Positions 1-9,536 of a stretch of DNA of 64,000 bases are shown here, piece after piece. A program made the position numbers and the translations under genes. Below the pieces are notes generated by a model. That model was not told where the DNA came from. It did not search any database and saw nothing but the letters and a program-made list of their open reading frames with translations. This DNA is from an uncultured Hellea sp. Its GTDB lineage: Bacteria > Pseudomonadota > Alphaproteobacteria > Caulobacterales > Maricaulaceae. The stretch lies in contig CAJQGR010000014.1 in the NCBI GenBank assembly GCA_905477785.1, forward strand, positions 1 through 64,000. Reading direction: 5' to 3'. The stretch's first letter is position 1, and the number at the start of each line of letters is the position of its first letter.

Positions 1-1
1 A

Positions 2-169
2 ACAGTCAATCTATCTAAAACTTTAAAGCGTAAATTAATCATGACACTTAATAAATCTTATATCACAGCTATTTCAGCTGTAGCATTGATTATTTCTTGG
101 TTTATTTTTAACAACTTAAATTCAAAAAAAGTAGTGTCTCAGCCCACAAATAGCTTAAAAATTTTATGA
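2..169 (+). CDS. C-terminal part or whole of a small membrane-anchored protein, unrecognised
   Basis: A frame open from the window edge ends in TGA at 167-169, overlapping the tolC ATG in an ATGA arrangement. An internal ATG at 41 would give 42 residues with one hydrophobic segment (ITAISAVALIISWFIF) followed by a short polar tail. The start resembles the N-terminal anchor of an RND periplasmic adaptor, which would fit the adjacent tolC, but the frame stops after the anchor. It could be a truncated adaptor gene or a small peptide gene. The upstream context is cut off by the window. Confidence 0.3.
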   Translation, partial: TVNLSKTLKRKLIMTLNKSYITAISAVALIISWFIFNNLNSKKVVSQPTNSLKIL

Positions 170-1548
170 ATAAAATTAGAGTAATAACTTCATTTTCAGT
201 GTTTTCATTTGCATTGCTTTCATATCAGATGGGGAATTCTGAAACTTTCCTTGAGGCATTGTCCTCGGTATATAACAATAATCCTCAACTTCAAGCTCAA
301 CGCATTAAAGTTAGAGAAATTGATGAAAATTATATTCAAGTTGTTTCAGAAGGAGATTTCCAAGTTGGTGTACTTGGATCAATCGAGACAAATACATCCA
401 GAATAAATAGCAACGCTTTTTCACAAACAGATGGCAGTATAAATGTTAGTGGAAACCCTAGAGCTGTTCAGCTTCAAATTACTAAACCATTATATCAAGG
501 CGGCAGAGTAAAATGGTTAAAAAGCCAAACTAAATCGTCTATACTTTCAGCTAGAGAGAATTTAAAAAGTTTTGAGCAAAACATTTTTATGGCTGGTGCT
601 GAAGCCTATGTCTCTGTTTTAAAATATGAAGAGGTTGCAAAAATAAGAAGGAACAGCGTAAAGGTTTTAACTCGCCAGAGATTAGCAGCTGTTGAGCGTT
701 ACAACATTGGAGTTGGAACTAGAACAGATATAGCTCAAGCTGAAAGCAGGTTGGCTTCATCTGAGTCTAGTCTTGCTTTAGCAGACGCCCAATTACAAGC
801 CAGTAGAGCAGCATATACAAGAATTATAGGTCATATACCTGTGAGCTTGCAAGAGGTACCCTTATTCGAAATCCCTAAAACTGCCATTGAAGCAAAATCC
901 TTAGCTCGTAATAATAATCCTGACTTATTAGCTGCCTACTTTAGCGGCGACGCCGCTGCTTCTGCTGTTTCCGTTGCAAAATCAGCATCTCGACCCAAAA
1001 TCTCATTGAATGCTTTGGCGGGTAGTGCAAGAGGGCAAACTTTTGGTTTGGGTGATTCAGACCAAGTCGCATTATCCGCTCAGGTTAGCATACCTATATT
1101 CACTGGTGGTATGAATAAGTCCCGAGTTCGCCAAGCAAGTTTAGCAAAGGCTCGCTTTGATTTTGAATTACGTGACCTTGAGATGTCTATTGATCAAATG
1201 GTTGTGCAAGCATGGTATCAGTTAGATGCGTCACGGACCACTCTTGCTGCTAGTAATAAGCAGGTATCTGCTGCGGAGGTAGCTTTTGAAGGTGTTAATC
1301 TAGAACAAGAGCTGGGGCTGCGAACAACTCTAGATGTTTTAAATGCCGAACAAGAAGTCTTGAATGCTAAGTTATCTGTAGTTGAGGCTGACTATAATGT
1401 TTCAACAAATATGTTTAAGCTTTTAATGGCTATAGGTGCTTTTCATTCGGAAGGAATTGAGCTTCCAGTTTCATTTTATAATCCAAAAAAATATTTTGAG
1501 GAAATCAATAAAAATAAAATATCAGATTTATTTAAAAAATTTGAATAG
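166..1548 (+). CDS. tolC: TolC-family outer-membrane efflux protein
   Basis: A 460-residue outer membrane channel that would serve tripartite efflux pumps or type I secretion, the periplasmic exit duct of the cell. Residues 1-25 form a signal peptide, followed by the usual start FLEALSSVYNNNPQLQAQR. The two repeated outer-membrane-efflux domains lie at about 30-215 and 240-430. The phrases ITKPLYQGGRVKWLKSQ and VSIPIFTGGMNKSRVRQA are the two strand-to-helix transitions typical of TolC. Length is normal for the family. It precedes valS, as in many alphaproteobacteria. The TolC family is clear; the pump partner is not in the window. Confidence 0.93.
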   Translation: MNKIRVITSFSVFSFALLSYQMGNSETFLEALSSVYNNNPQLQAQRIKVREIDENYIQVVSEGDFQVGVLGSIETNTSRINSNAFSQTDGSINVSGNPRAVQLQITKPLYQGGRVKWLKSQTKSSILSARENLKSFEQNIFMAGAEAYVSVLKYEEVAKIRRNSVKVLTRQRLAAVERYNIGVGTRTDIAQAESRLASSESSLALADAQLQASRAAYTRIIGHIPVSLQEVPLFEIPKTAIEAKSLARNNNPDLLAAYFSGDAAASAVSVAKSASRPKISLNALAGSARGQTFGLGDSDQVALSAQVSIPIFTGGMNKSRVRQASLAKARFDFELRDLEMSIDQMVVQAWYQLDASRTTLAASNKQVSAAEVAFEGVNLEQELGLRTTLDVLNAEQEVLNAKLSVVEADYNVSTNMFKLLMAIGAFHSEGIELPVSFYNPKKYFEEINKNKISDLFKKFE

Positions 1549-1560
1549 AATCTTGTTATA

Positions 1561-1707
1561 ATCCGTGTAATTAAGGATTTATTCCTAAGTAAAAAATACA
1601 TTAAAGTTTACTCTTATTTAAATAGTGGCTTTTAATAAACATCATCTCGGTCTAAAGGATTTTATAGCTATATCTTATAATATTTTAGGGTATTCAGTTA
1701 CACGGAT
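1561..1707 (+). promoter_or_regulatory. Long-range inverted repeat in the valS leader
   Basis: The 165 bp between tolC and valS contain a perfect 10-bp inverted repeat: ATCCGTGTAA at 1561-1570 and TTACACGGAT at 1698-1707. The second arm ends 6 nt before the valS ATG. A stem between the arms would close a loop of about 127 nt and cover the ribosome-binding region. No T-box specifier or antiterminator sequence was recognised. Its role as a leader structure is inferred. Confidence 0.3.
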
Positions 1708-1713
1708 ATATTA

Positions 1714-4647
1714 ATGCTTAAGAATAAATTTAATGCTTCTGAAGTTGAACCTCGTCTTTATAAAGCCTGGGAAGAAAGTGGTGCTTTTAAACCAAGAAAA
1801 CCAAGACTTACAGATACCTCCAGCGATAACTATTCAATAATAATTCCACCTCCCAATGTAACCGGAAGTTTACATATGGGTCATGCAGTTAATAATACAA
1901 TCCAAGATATTTTAATCCGATACAACCGTATGTTAGGTAAGGCTGTTTTATGGCAACCCGGTACAGACCATGCAGGTATAGCGACGCAAATGGTAGTAGA
2001 AAGGAAGCTATCTACTGATAATAAGCAACGTAAAAATATGACGCGCGATGAATTCTTGGGACATGTGTGGAAATGGAAATCTGAAAGTGGCGGCAATATA
2101 AACCAACAATTAAGAAGATTGGGCTCATCTTGTGACTGGTCGCGCGAAAAGTTTACTCTTGGTGATCCTGAAAACGAAGATGATAATATGGCAGAAGCTG
2201 TTACTAAAGCTTTTGTTGATATGTATAATAAAGGCTTAATTTATCGCGATAAGCGGCTTGTGAATTGGGACCCACATTTCCAAACTGCAATTTCTGACTT
2301 AGAAGTTGAAAATATAGAAAAAGATGGACACTTTTGGCATTTCAAATACCCCCTAGCTGACGGAGAAACTTACACATATACCGAGAAAGATGATGAAGGT
2401 AATATTCTAATATCTGAGGTTCGTGATTATATTTCAATAGCAACAACTAGGCCAGAGACTATGTTGGGGGATGGAGCTGTTGCTGTGCACCCAGATGATA
2501 AAAGATATTCCTCAATAATTGGTAAAAAAGTTAAGTTACCTATTTCAAATAGATTAATTCCAATTATTTCTGATGAATACCCTGATCCAGATTTTGGTTC
2601 TGGCGCTGTTAAGATAACTGGTGCTCACGATTTTAATGATTATGAGGTAGCCAAGAGAAATAATATTCCGCTCTACAGCTTAATGGATGAAAGAGGTGTA
2701 ATGGTGGAAAGTGACTTCATGCCTAAGAAATATGTTGGCATGGATAGATTTCAAGCAAGAAAAGAGGTTGTTAAGGATATTAAAGAAGAGGGTTGCCTGC
2801 TTTTAATAGAAGATAAAAAAGTAGTTCAACCGTTTGGTGATAGGTCGGGGGTTGTTATTGAGCCTATGTTAACGGATCAGTGGTTCGTTGCAGCGGATAA
2901 ATTATCTAAAAACGCAATAAAAAAAGTTAATGATGCTTCAATTAAATTCATACCTAATAACTGGAAAAAAACTTATGATCATTGGATGAATGATATTCAG
3001 CCTTGGTGTATATCAAGGCAACTGTGGTGGGGGCATCAAATACCAGTTTGGTATGGTTATAAAAAAGACACCAGCGGAGAAGTTTCAGAATTTATTAACG
3101 ATAGTAAGAAAAAGCGATTAGTTGAATTTGTTGCTCATAGTGAAGCAGAAGCCATTTCTATGGCTGAAGTGTATTATGAATGCTCAGTGGTGATTGGTAA
3201 TCATAATGAATGCTCACAAGATGATATGATTAAAATTTGGCGTGACCAAGATGTTTTAGACACTTGGTTTTCCTCAGGCCTATGGTCTTTTTCAACAATG
3301 GGTTGGCCAAATAAAACAGAAGAGTTGACTCGATTTTATCCAACCTCAACCTTAGTGACTGCATTTGACATCATTTTTTTCTGGGTAGCCAGAATGATCA
3401 TGTTGGGTTTGCACTTTATGGATGATGTACCTTTTAATGATATATATATACATGCTCTGGTTCTTGATGAACAGGGTAAAAAAATGTCTAAATCAATTGG
3501 TAACACTCTAGACCCTCTTGATTTAATTGATGGAGTTAATATTGATGAATTAATTGCAAAGCGTACGCGGGGACTGAAAAACCCTGACACTGCCCCAAAG
3601 ATTGCCAAGGTTACTCGTAAACAATATCCGAACGGGTTTGAGGCATATGGTGCAGATGCATTAAGGTTTACTTTAGCCTCCATGGCAGGGCAGGGTAGAA
3701 ATATACGATTGTCAGTGGATAGAATTGCTGGGTATAGAAATTTTGGTACGAAATTGTGGTCTGCAGCTACTTTTGGACAGCTTAACAAATGTATTCCTTC
3801 TTCTTCTTTCTGTCCTGAGGATGTTGAGCATGTTTTGAATAAATGGATTATTTCAGAAGCTGAAAATACAATTGCCAAGGTAACAAATCATATAGAAACT
3901 TACCGTTTTAATGACTCTGCTGATGAAATTTATAAGTTCTCTTGGGATACATTTTGTGCGTGGTATTTAGAGTTGGTAAAGCCAATTTTATCAGATCAAA
4001 AAAATTCTTATAATAAAGAAACACGTGAAACCTTTGCTTGGGTTTTTGATCAAATATTGAAGCTATTACACCCATTTATGCCATTTATAACTGAAGAACT
4101 TTGGCAGAATTTATCTAAGAATCGTGATGAAATGCTTATTGTTTCAGAGTGGCCAAAACTATCTGCTAATGTGAAAGTCAACAGTTCTATTTCCGATGTT
4201 GCATGGCTTCAAACTTTAGTAACAAATTTACGTTCTGTGCGCGCTGATATGAATATTCCACCCAGTAAGATGGCTCCATTGTTGGTGCTCTCAGATGAGT
4301 TAGATCAGAGGTTTAATATATTTTCAGAGCAATTAAAGCCGCTAGCAAGAGTATCGAGCATAAGTTTATCGAGTGTTGTTCCTAGCAGTGCTCTTCAAAC
4401 CGTAGTTGAGGGTGTTACATATGCAGTACCTCTTGAGGGGTTGCTTGATAAAAAAATTGAAAGAGACCGTTTGAATAGAGAAATATCCAAGATTAGCTTA
4501 GAAATTAAGAAAATAGATGCCAAACTGTCTAACCAATCTTTTGTAAGAAATGCTCCCGAAAAGGTTGTGTCACTTCAAAAAGACCGTAAAGTGTCGTATG
4601 AAAATGAATTGGAAAAGCTAAATTTAGCTTTAGTAAACCTTAATTAA
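1714..4647 (+). CDS. valS: Valyl-tRNA synthetase
   Basis: A class Ia aminoacyl-tRNA synthetase of 977 residues that charges tRNA-Val in the cytoplasm. The HIGH-type motif is PPPNVTGSLHMGHA near residue 48. The CP1 editing domain follows (TTRPETMLGDGAVAVHPDD), then the KMSKS motif (GKKMSKSIGNTLDP), the anticodon-binding domain and a C-terminal coiled-coil arm (about 905-977). Length matches the family. The start at MLKNKFNASEVEPRLYKAWE is canonical. Its stop abuts the stop of the convergent exonuclease gene with no spacer. Confidence 0.98.
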   Translation: MLKNKFNASEVEPRLYKAWEESGAFKPRKPRLTDTSSDNYSIIIPPPNVTGSLHMGHAVNNTIQDILIRYNRMLGKAVLWQPGTDHAGIATQMVVERKLSTDNKQRKNMTRDEFLGHVWKWKSESGGNINQQLRRLGSSCDWSREKFTLGDPENEDDNMAEAVTKAFVDMYNKGLIYRDKRLVNWDPHFQTAISDLEVENIEKDGHFWHFKYPLADGETYTYTEKDDEGNILISEVRDYISIATTRPETMLGDGAVAVHPDDKRYSSIIGKKVKLPISNRLIPIISDEYPDPDFGSGAVKITGAHDFNDYEVAKRNNIPLYSLMDERGVMVESDFMPKKYVGMDRFQARKEVVKDIKEEGCLLLIEDKKVVQPFGDRSGVVIEPMLTDQWFVAADKLSKNAIKKVNDASIKFIPNNWKKTYDHWMNDIQPWCISRQLWWGHQIPVWYGYKKDTSGEVSEFINDSKKKRLVEFVAHSEAEAISMAEVYYECSVVIGNHNECSQDDMIKIWRDQDVLDTWFSSGLWSFSTMGWPNKTEELTRFYPTSTLVTAFDIIFFWVARMIMLGLHFMDDVPFNDIYIHALVLDEQGKKMSKSIGNTLDPLDLIDGVNIDELIAKRTRGLKNPDTAPKIAKVTRKQYPNGFEAYGADALRFTLASMAGQGRNIRLSVDRIAGYRNFGTKLWSAATFGQLNKCIPSSSFCPEDVEHVLNKWIISEAENTIAKVTNHIETYRFNDSADEIYKFSWDTFCAWYLELVKPILSDQKNSYNKETRETFAWVFDQILKLLHPFMPFITEELWQNLSKNRDEMLIVSEWPKLSANVKVNSSISDVAWLQTLVTNLRSVRADMNIPPSKMAPLLVLSDELDQRFNIFSEQLKPLARVSSISLSSVVPSSALQTVVEGVTYAVPLEGLLDKKIERDRLNREISKISLEIKKIDAKLSNQSFVRNAPEKVVSLQKDRKVSYENELEKLNLALVNLN

Positions 4648-5448
4648 TCACAGATCAAAGGTTCCAATGACGGGTACATGGTCAGATGGTTTTACTCCGT
4701 CTCTAACATTTTTGTCTATCTCTAGTTTTATGATTGTATCCGCTGCTTGCGCGGATAGTAATAGGTGGTCAATTCTAATTCCGTGATTGTTTTGCCAAGA
4801 GCCTCCCTGGTAATCCCAAAATGTATATTGACCTGGCCTGTCATCCATTTGCTTAAAAGCTTCGGTAAACCCCAAATTTAACAAACTTCTCCAGTAAAAA
4901 TGAGTTTCTTTTCTAAAAGCTGCATCACCGATCCAGTTTTTGTAATCATAAACGTCTTTATTTTCTGGAATCACGTTGTAATCACCTGCAAGTATAGTAG
5001 GTAGTTCATCTGATAATAATATTGCCGAATATTCTTTCAATCGCCGCATCCAATTAAGTTTATATTCATACTTTTCTGAAAATTTACCATTTTCATTAAA
5101 TACAGGATTGCCATTTGGTAGGTAAATTGATGCAACACGAAATAGCTTTTTTGGACCAGTTATCAATGCTTCTATATATCTTGACTGATCATCAGATTCA
5201 TCGCCAGGAAGTTTTACTTTAACCTCTTTAATTGGATATTTAGAAAGAATAGCAACGCCATTATAACTTTTTTGACCATGAGTTTCTATATTGTAACCGA
5301 GTGCTTCAATCTCTAGTCGAGGAAAAGCTTCATCTATCGTTTTTATTTCCTGCAAGCATACAACATCAGGATTTTTGTCTGACAACCATTTGATAACAGC
5401 ATGCATGCGTGCATTAATTGAATTAACATTCCAGGTAGCTATTTGCAT
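4648..5448 (-). CDS. xthA: Exodeoxyribonuclease III (AP endonuclease)
   Basis: A 266-residue exonuclease III/APE1-type enzyme that cleaves DNA at abasic sites in base excision repair. It has the signature blocks of the endonuclease/exonuclease/phosphatase fold: QIATWNVNSINAR at the N-terminus, CLQEIK with the metal-binding Glu, GDYNVIPENKDVYD, RIDHLLLS and the final SDHVPVIG with the catalytic Asp-His. Length is normal. It lies 7 bp downstream of the FKBP gene and is probably co-transcribed with it, and it is convergent with valS. Confidence 0.96.
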   Translation of the reverse strand: MQIATWNVNSINARMHAVIKWLSDKNPDVVCLQEIKTIDEAFPRLEIEALGYNIETHGQKSYNGVAILSKYPIKEVKVKLPGDESDDQSRYIEALITGPKKLFRVASIYLPNGNPVFNENGKFSEKYEYKLNWMRRLKEYSAILLSDELPTILAGDYNVIPENKDVYDYKNWIGDAAFRKETHFYWRSLLNLGFTEAFKQMDDRPGQYTFWDYQGGSWQNNHGIRIDHLLLSAQAADTIIKLEIDKNVRDGVKPSDHVPVIGTFDL

Positions 5449-5455
5449 ATTTGGA

Positions 5456-6010
5456 CTATTTAACCTCCAATAATTGCATATTGAAAATTAGAGTAGCGTT
5501 TTCTGGAATGCCAGGCCGTCCTGCAGGACCATATGCTAAATTTCCAGGTACATATAGTATCCATGCAGAACAGGGTTTCATGAGGCTGAGTGCTTCATTC
5601 CAACCTTTTATAAATGCGTTTGCATTATATTCCAAAGGCTGTCCCCTTTCATATGAGCTATCAAAGACGTTTCCGTCAGGAAAATATCCATGATAATTTG
5701 CGCTTATTACCTGAGAGCCAATTGGTGATACCCCATTACTTATTCCTTCCTTTACTACCTTAAATTGCAAACCACTTTCGAGTGTGATGACGTCAGCCCT
5801 TAGTCCATTTTCTTTGTGCCAGTTGTTATAATCATTTGAGGCTGAAGGCGCTGTGTCGGCATACTGAGCAACATTATTTATTATTTGTTCTTGGGGGCAA
5901 CTTGTCACTTCAGAAATTGATTTTTCTAGCTTTATAGTGTCAGGGCTATTAGCCGAGCAGGCAATTGTTGCCAAGTAAGGTGCACTAATAATAAACGATC
6001 TTAGGGACAT
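5456..6010 (-). CDS. FKBP-type peptidyl-prolyl cis-trans isomerase, exported
   Basis: A 184-residue protein with a hydrophobic N-terminus ending at a possible lipobox (TIAC, Cys18), a linker, and a C-terminal FKBP domain (about 75-184). Recognisable blocks are GLQFKVVKEG, VISANYHGYFPDGNVFDSSYERGQP, VIPGW-like FIKGWNEALSLM and FNMQLLEV. The length and layout are those of FkpA/Mip-like periplasmic foldases. GGAG lies 6 nt before the ATG. The lipobox has Thr at -3, so lipidation is uncertain. It heads a two-gene unit with xthA. Confidence 0.88.
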   Translation of the reverse strand: MSLRSFIISAPYLATIACSANSPDTIKLEKSISEVTSCPQEQIINNVAQYADTAPSASNDYNNWHKENGLRADVITLESGLQFKVVKEGISNGVSPIGSQVISANYHGYFPDGNVFDSSYERGQPLEYNANAFIKGWNEALSLMKPCSAWILYVPGNLAYGPAGRPGIPENATLIFNMQLLEVK

Positions 6011-6034
6011 AATTTCTCCATTTTAATTAATAAA

Positions 6035-7222
6035 CTATCTTGCTAATTCTCTCATGGCATTTTCCAATCCTGATAGAGTCATCGGAAACATTCTGTTTTC
6101 TCCAATTAAATCTTGTATCATTTTTGTTGATTGCGAATATTGCCAGTACTTTTCTTCAGTTGGATTAATCCAAATTAAATGCGGGTATATGTCGGCTAAT
6201 CTTTTGAGCCATACTGCTCCTGATTCTTCGTTCCAGTGTTCAACTGAGCCACCTCGCATGGCTACTTCATATGGACTCATGGCTGCATCACCAACTATAA
6301 CCACTCTATAATCGGAGGGAAATTTATGCAATATATCCCATGTTGGCGTCACTTCTCTCATCCGTCTTATATTATCTTTCCAAACATGTTCATATATGCA
6401 GTTATGGAAGTAGAAGTATTCTAATCTTTTGAATTCACTTCTAGCCGCTGAAAATAAATCTTCAGCCTGCTTGACATGAGCATCCATTGAGCCACCAATG
6501 TCAAAAAAGGTCAAAACTTTTACTGCATTGCGTTTTTCAGGTCTCATCTGAATATCAAGCCAACCTTTTTTAGCCGTACCGTTAATTGTACCGTCTAAAT
6601 CAAGTTCATCAACGGCGCCTTCTCGTGCAAATTTTCTTAATCGTCTTAGTGCAACTTTTATATTTCTAGTGCCTATTTCACGATCGCCGTCTAAATTTTT
6701 AAAATTACGTTTGTCCCACACTTTAATAGCTTTTCCGTGTCTTCCTTCTGTTTGACCAATTCGGATGCCCTCTGGATTATAACCATACGCGCCAAATGGT
6801 GACTTTCCTGCAGTACCTATATTTTTGTTACCGCCCTCATGCCTTTTATCTTGGTTCTCAAGCCTCTCTTTGAGAGCTTCCATAATTTTATCGAAGTCTC
6901 CTAAAGATTCTATTTCTGCCATCTCCTCAGGCGTTAAGTTTGCTTCGGCTAAAGCCCTCAGCCAATCCGCTGGTATTTCATGGTCTTCTTGCCCAAAAAT
7001 ATCGGATAAATAATCTATTCCGCGAAATATATGAGAAAAGACTTGGTCAAATTTATCAAGATCTCTTTCATCTTTAACTAATGTTGTACGGGAGAGATAG
7101 TAAAATTCATTTAAACTATCATTTGCAACGTTTTTGTCTACTCCCTCCAGTAGAGTAAGGTACTCCCTAATGGATACGGGTATTTTAGCGGATCTAAGCT
7201 CTTTAAAGAATTTTTGAAACAT
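6035..7222 (-). CDS. VWA-domain protein, CoxE-like
   Basis: A 395-residue protein of the CoxE-like von Willebrand factor A family. The N-terminal helical region (LRSAKIPVSIREYLTLLEGVD) and a central charged segment lead to a VWA domain that starts at about 225 with VLTFFDIGGSMDAHVKQAEDLF. The metal-site motif is DxGxS rather than DxSxS, which is usual in this family. Relatives normally work with a MoxR AAA+ ATPase in chaperone-like roles, but no moxR is nearby. It is divergent from the acylase gene across 121 bp. The function is unknown beyond family assignment. Confidence 0.85.
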   Translation of the reverse strand: MFQKFFKELRSAKIPVSIREYLTLLEGVDKNVANDSLNEFYYLSRTTLVKDERDLDKFDQVFSHIFRGIDYLSDIFGQEDHEIPADWLRALAEANLTPEEMAEIESLGDFDKIMEALKERLENQDKRHEGGNKNIGTAGKSPFGAYGYNPEGIRIGQTEGRHGKAIKVWDKRNFKNLDGDREIGTRNIKVALRRLRKFAREGAVDELDLDGTINGTAKKGWLDIQMRPEKRNAVKVLTFFDIGGSMDAHVKQAEDLFSAARSEFKRLEYFYFHNCIYEHVWKDNIRRMREVTPTWDILHKFPSDYRVVIVGDAAMSPYEVAMRGGSVEHWNEESGAVWLKRLADIYPHLIWINPTEEKYWQYSQSTKMIQDLIGENRMFPMTLSGLENAMRELAR

Positions 7223-7343
7223 TATGAGACAGTTTCCCGATGGTTGATGGAAGGCTTTTTATATCTTTCACAAACTTCAACGCTTTTCAATAGCATGATG
7301 AAGACTTATAGAACCTTATTAATAGGTAAAACGTAGACAACAT

Positions 7344-9485
7344 ATGAAAAAATATACAAAACCAATCTGCATATTTATAATAATATTCTTAATGTTAGGT
7401 GTGCTATTCCTAAAAACCCCAACAGCCGTAAAATTAGATGAAGATAAAATATTTGATATTGCCTCAACTTATGATGCCAGAATTATTCGTGATGACTTCG
7501 GGGTACCACATATTTTTGGAGAAACGGATGCCGACGCCACATTTGGATTTGGTTATGCACATGCTGAAGATGACTGGGAAACTATACAAGATGTACTTAT
7601 CTCAGCACGTGGAATGACCTCCCAATATAAAGGTAAAGACTCGCTTATTACAGATTATCTTTTTGATTTGTTTAAAGTTAAAGAGGCAGTAGAAAGTAAA
7701 TATGACACGCACATTAACTCAAAGACTAAAGCTGTTATAAAAGCATATGCAGATGCTATAAATTTATTTGCTGTAGAAAATAAGGATAGAGTTTTACCGG
7801 GTGTCTTACCTGTGACGGAATTCGATATTGTTGCTGGTTTTACATGGGCAACTCCGTTTTTTTATAGATTAGATGGTCAGCTTGAGGAGCTATTCACTAG
7901 CGAAAATAAACCTGAGGTTTCACCTTGGCAGCAGCAATCAAATATAAACTTACCAGAAGCTGTTCGTGGTTCTAATGGGTTTGCAATAGCCCCAAGTAGA
8001 TCTGATGATAATCATACGCGATTGATAGTTAACTCTCATCAACCAATGAATGGACCATATGCATGGTATGAGGCTCACATTGTGTCTAAAGATATGAATT
8101 TTGCAGGAGCTACCTTCCCTGGAACCCCAATACTTGTACAGGGTGTGAGCCCAGATCTAGGTTGGACACAAACAGTAAATGCACCTGACTTAGTTGATAT
8201 TTATTCGTTGGAAGTGGATAATGCGAAAAGACCCTCTCAATATATGCTTGATGGGAAATGGCATAAGTTTAAAAAATCATGGTCAACTTTCCGTGTTAAA
8301 CTATGGGGTCCTTTCTCATTTCCAATAGTTAAGTCTGTTCTTTGGTCTGCACACGGGCCTGTAATTAAAGCCCCAACAGGTGTTTATGCCATTAGGTTCT
8401 CTGGCTTACAGGAGGTTGGTGCAATCCAACAATGGTACGATATGAGCAGAGCAAAAAACATGGATGAATGGCGAAAAGCAATATCACAAAATGGTGTTCT
8501 CAGCTTTAATATAACCTATGCCGATAAAGAGGGTAATATAGGTGAGATTTACAATGCAAAAATGCCTAAGCGTGTAGAGGGTGTTGACTGGAGTAAACAC
8601 TTGCCCGGAGACACTTCTGAGCTGATATGGGACCAATATTTATCCACTGATGAGCTTCCTCAGATATGGAATCCTTCATGTGGTTGGTTGTTTTCAGCTA
8701 ATTCGACACCTTTTAAAATTACTGACCCTAAATGCAATAACAACCGTTCAGACTTCTCAAAAACAATGGGTATTGAAGAAAGGTTTACAAATAGAGCAAG
8801 ACGTTCATTAGCTCTTTTTAGTCCAGATCCAATAATTTCAGAGTTTGACTTACTTAAATACCGATCTGACACATTTTATGATGCAAAATCTGAACTGATG
8901 AATTTAGTGCGTATCTTAATTAATATTGAATCAGAAAATCCGATAGTTATTGAAGCTCAAAAAGTTTTAAAAGAATGGGACGGGGACACCAAAAAAGAAA
9001 ATCGCGGAGCAGCATTAGCGGTAATTACAGGAATGCGATCTCTTGGGTATGAATATATCAAAAAAGATCAAGACCCGCTTGAAATGCTTATTAAAACCGC
9101 CAAAGAACTTAAGAGTCGATATGGAAGAATTGACCCAGAATGGGGTAAAATTAATAGAATTCAAAGAGGTAATTACGACTTACCATTAGATGGTGCTCCT
9201 GATATTTTGAGAGCAATTTATGCTGACCGAGATGGAATTTCAAAAAGTGGAGTGATGAATGCTTTTGCAGGAGACACCCATATTATGTATGCAGATTGGA
9301 ATTCGGAAGGAGTTTTGGATCTAAAGTCAATTCACCAATACGGATCTGCAACGATAGATGATACTTCTACGCATTATGATGATCAGGTTGAGATGTTCAC
9401 AGCAGGTAAGTATAAGAATATGCCGATGTATCTCGAAGATGTTATAAAGGTTAAGACTCGTGATTATCGTCCAGGTAAAGGTTAG
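7344..9485 (+). CDS. Penicillin/acyl-homoserine-lactone acylase (Ntn hydrolase, S45)
   Basis: A 713-residue precursor with an N-terminal membrane anchor or signal (6-23), an alpha-chain, and an autocleavage site before Ser210 in RGSNGFAIAPSR. Ser210 would be the N-terminal nucleophile of the beta-chain. Further conserved blocks are HQPMNGPYAWYEAHI, LGWTQTVNAPDLVDIY and HYDDQVEMF. Family members hydrolyse amide bonds of penicillins, N-acyl homoserine lactones or related N-acyl compounds in the periplasm. The substrate here is unknown. It is convergent with katG, with a strong hairpin in between. Confidence 0.9.
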   Translation: MKKYTKPICIFIIIFLMLGVLFLKTPTAVKLDEDKIFDIASTYDARIIRDDFGVPHIFGETDADATFGFGYAHAEDDWETIQDVLISARGMTSQYKGKDSLITDYLFDLFKVKEAVESKYDTHINSKTKAVIKAYADAINLFAVENKDRVLPGVLPVTEFDIVAGFTWATPFFYRLDGQLEELFTSENKPEVSPWQQQSNINLPEAVRGSNGFAIAPSRSDDNHTRLIVNSHQPMNGPYAWYEAHIVSKDMNFAGATFPGTPILVQGVSPDLGWTQTVNAPDLVDIYSLEVDNAKRPSQYMLDGKWHKFKKSWSTFRVKLWGPFSFPIVKSVLWSAHGPVIKAPTGVYAIRFSGLQEVGAIQQWYDMSRAKNMDEWRKAISQNGVLSFNITYADKEGNIGEIYNAKMPKRVEGVDWSKHLPGDTSELIWDQYLSTDELPQIWNPSCGWLFSANSTPFKITDPKCNNNRSDFSKTMGIEERFTNRARRSLALFSPDPIISEFDLLKYRSDTFYDAKSELMNLVRILINIESENPIVIEAQKVLKEWDGDTKKENRGAALAVITGMRSLGYEYIKKDQDPLEMLIKTAKELKSRYGRIDPEWGKINRIQRGNYDLPLDGAPDILRAIYADRDGISKSGVMNAFAGDTHIMYADWNSEGVLDLKSIHQYGSATIDDTSTHYDDQVEMFTAGKYKNMPMYLEDVIKVKTRDYRPGKG

Positions 9486-9487
9486 AA

Positions 9488-9520
9488 TTTAGGCAAAATA
9501 ATCTATATATTTTGCCTAAA
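9488..9520. terminator. Hairpin between the convergent acylase and katG genes
   Basis: A perfect 13-bp stem (TTTAGGCAAAATA at 9488-9500 and its complement at 9508-9520) encloses a 7-nt loop. It is placed between two convergent stop codons, where a shared bidirectional terminator is expected. The flanks are A/T-rich but lack a long uninterrupted T tract on either strand, so efficiency is uncertain. Confidence 0.55.
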
Positions 9521-9536
9521 AATAACAATTAAACAT

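Noticed and set aside
3336-3878. Long minus-strand ORF (180 codons) inside valS
   Set aside because: It is antisense to a highly conserved gene region and its translation shows no protein-like motifs.
8640-8648. TTATCCACT, a one-mismatch DnaA box
   Set aside because: It is isolated and inside the acylase coding sequence, with no second box nearby.
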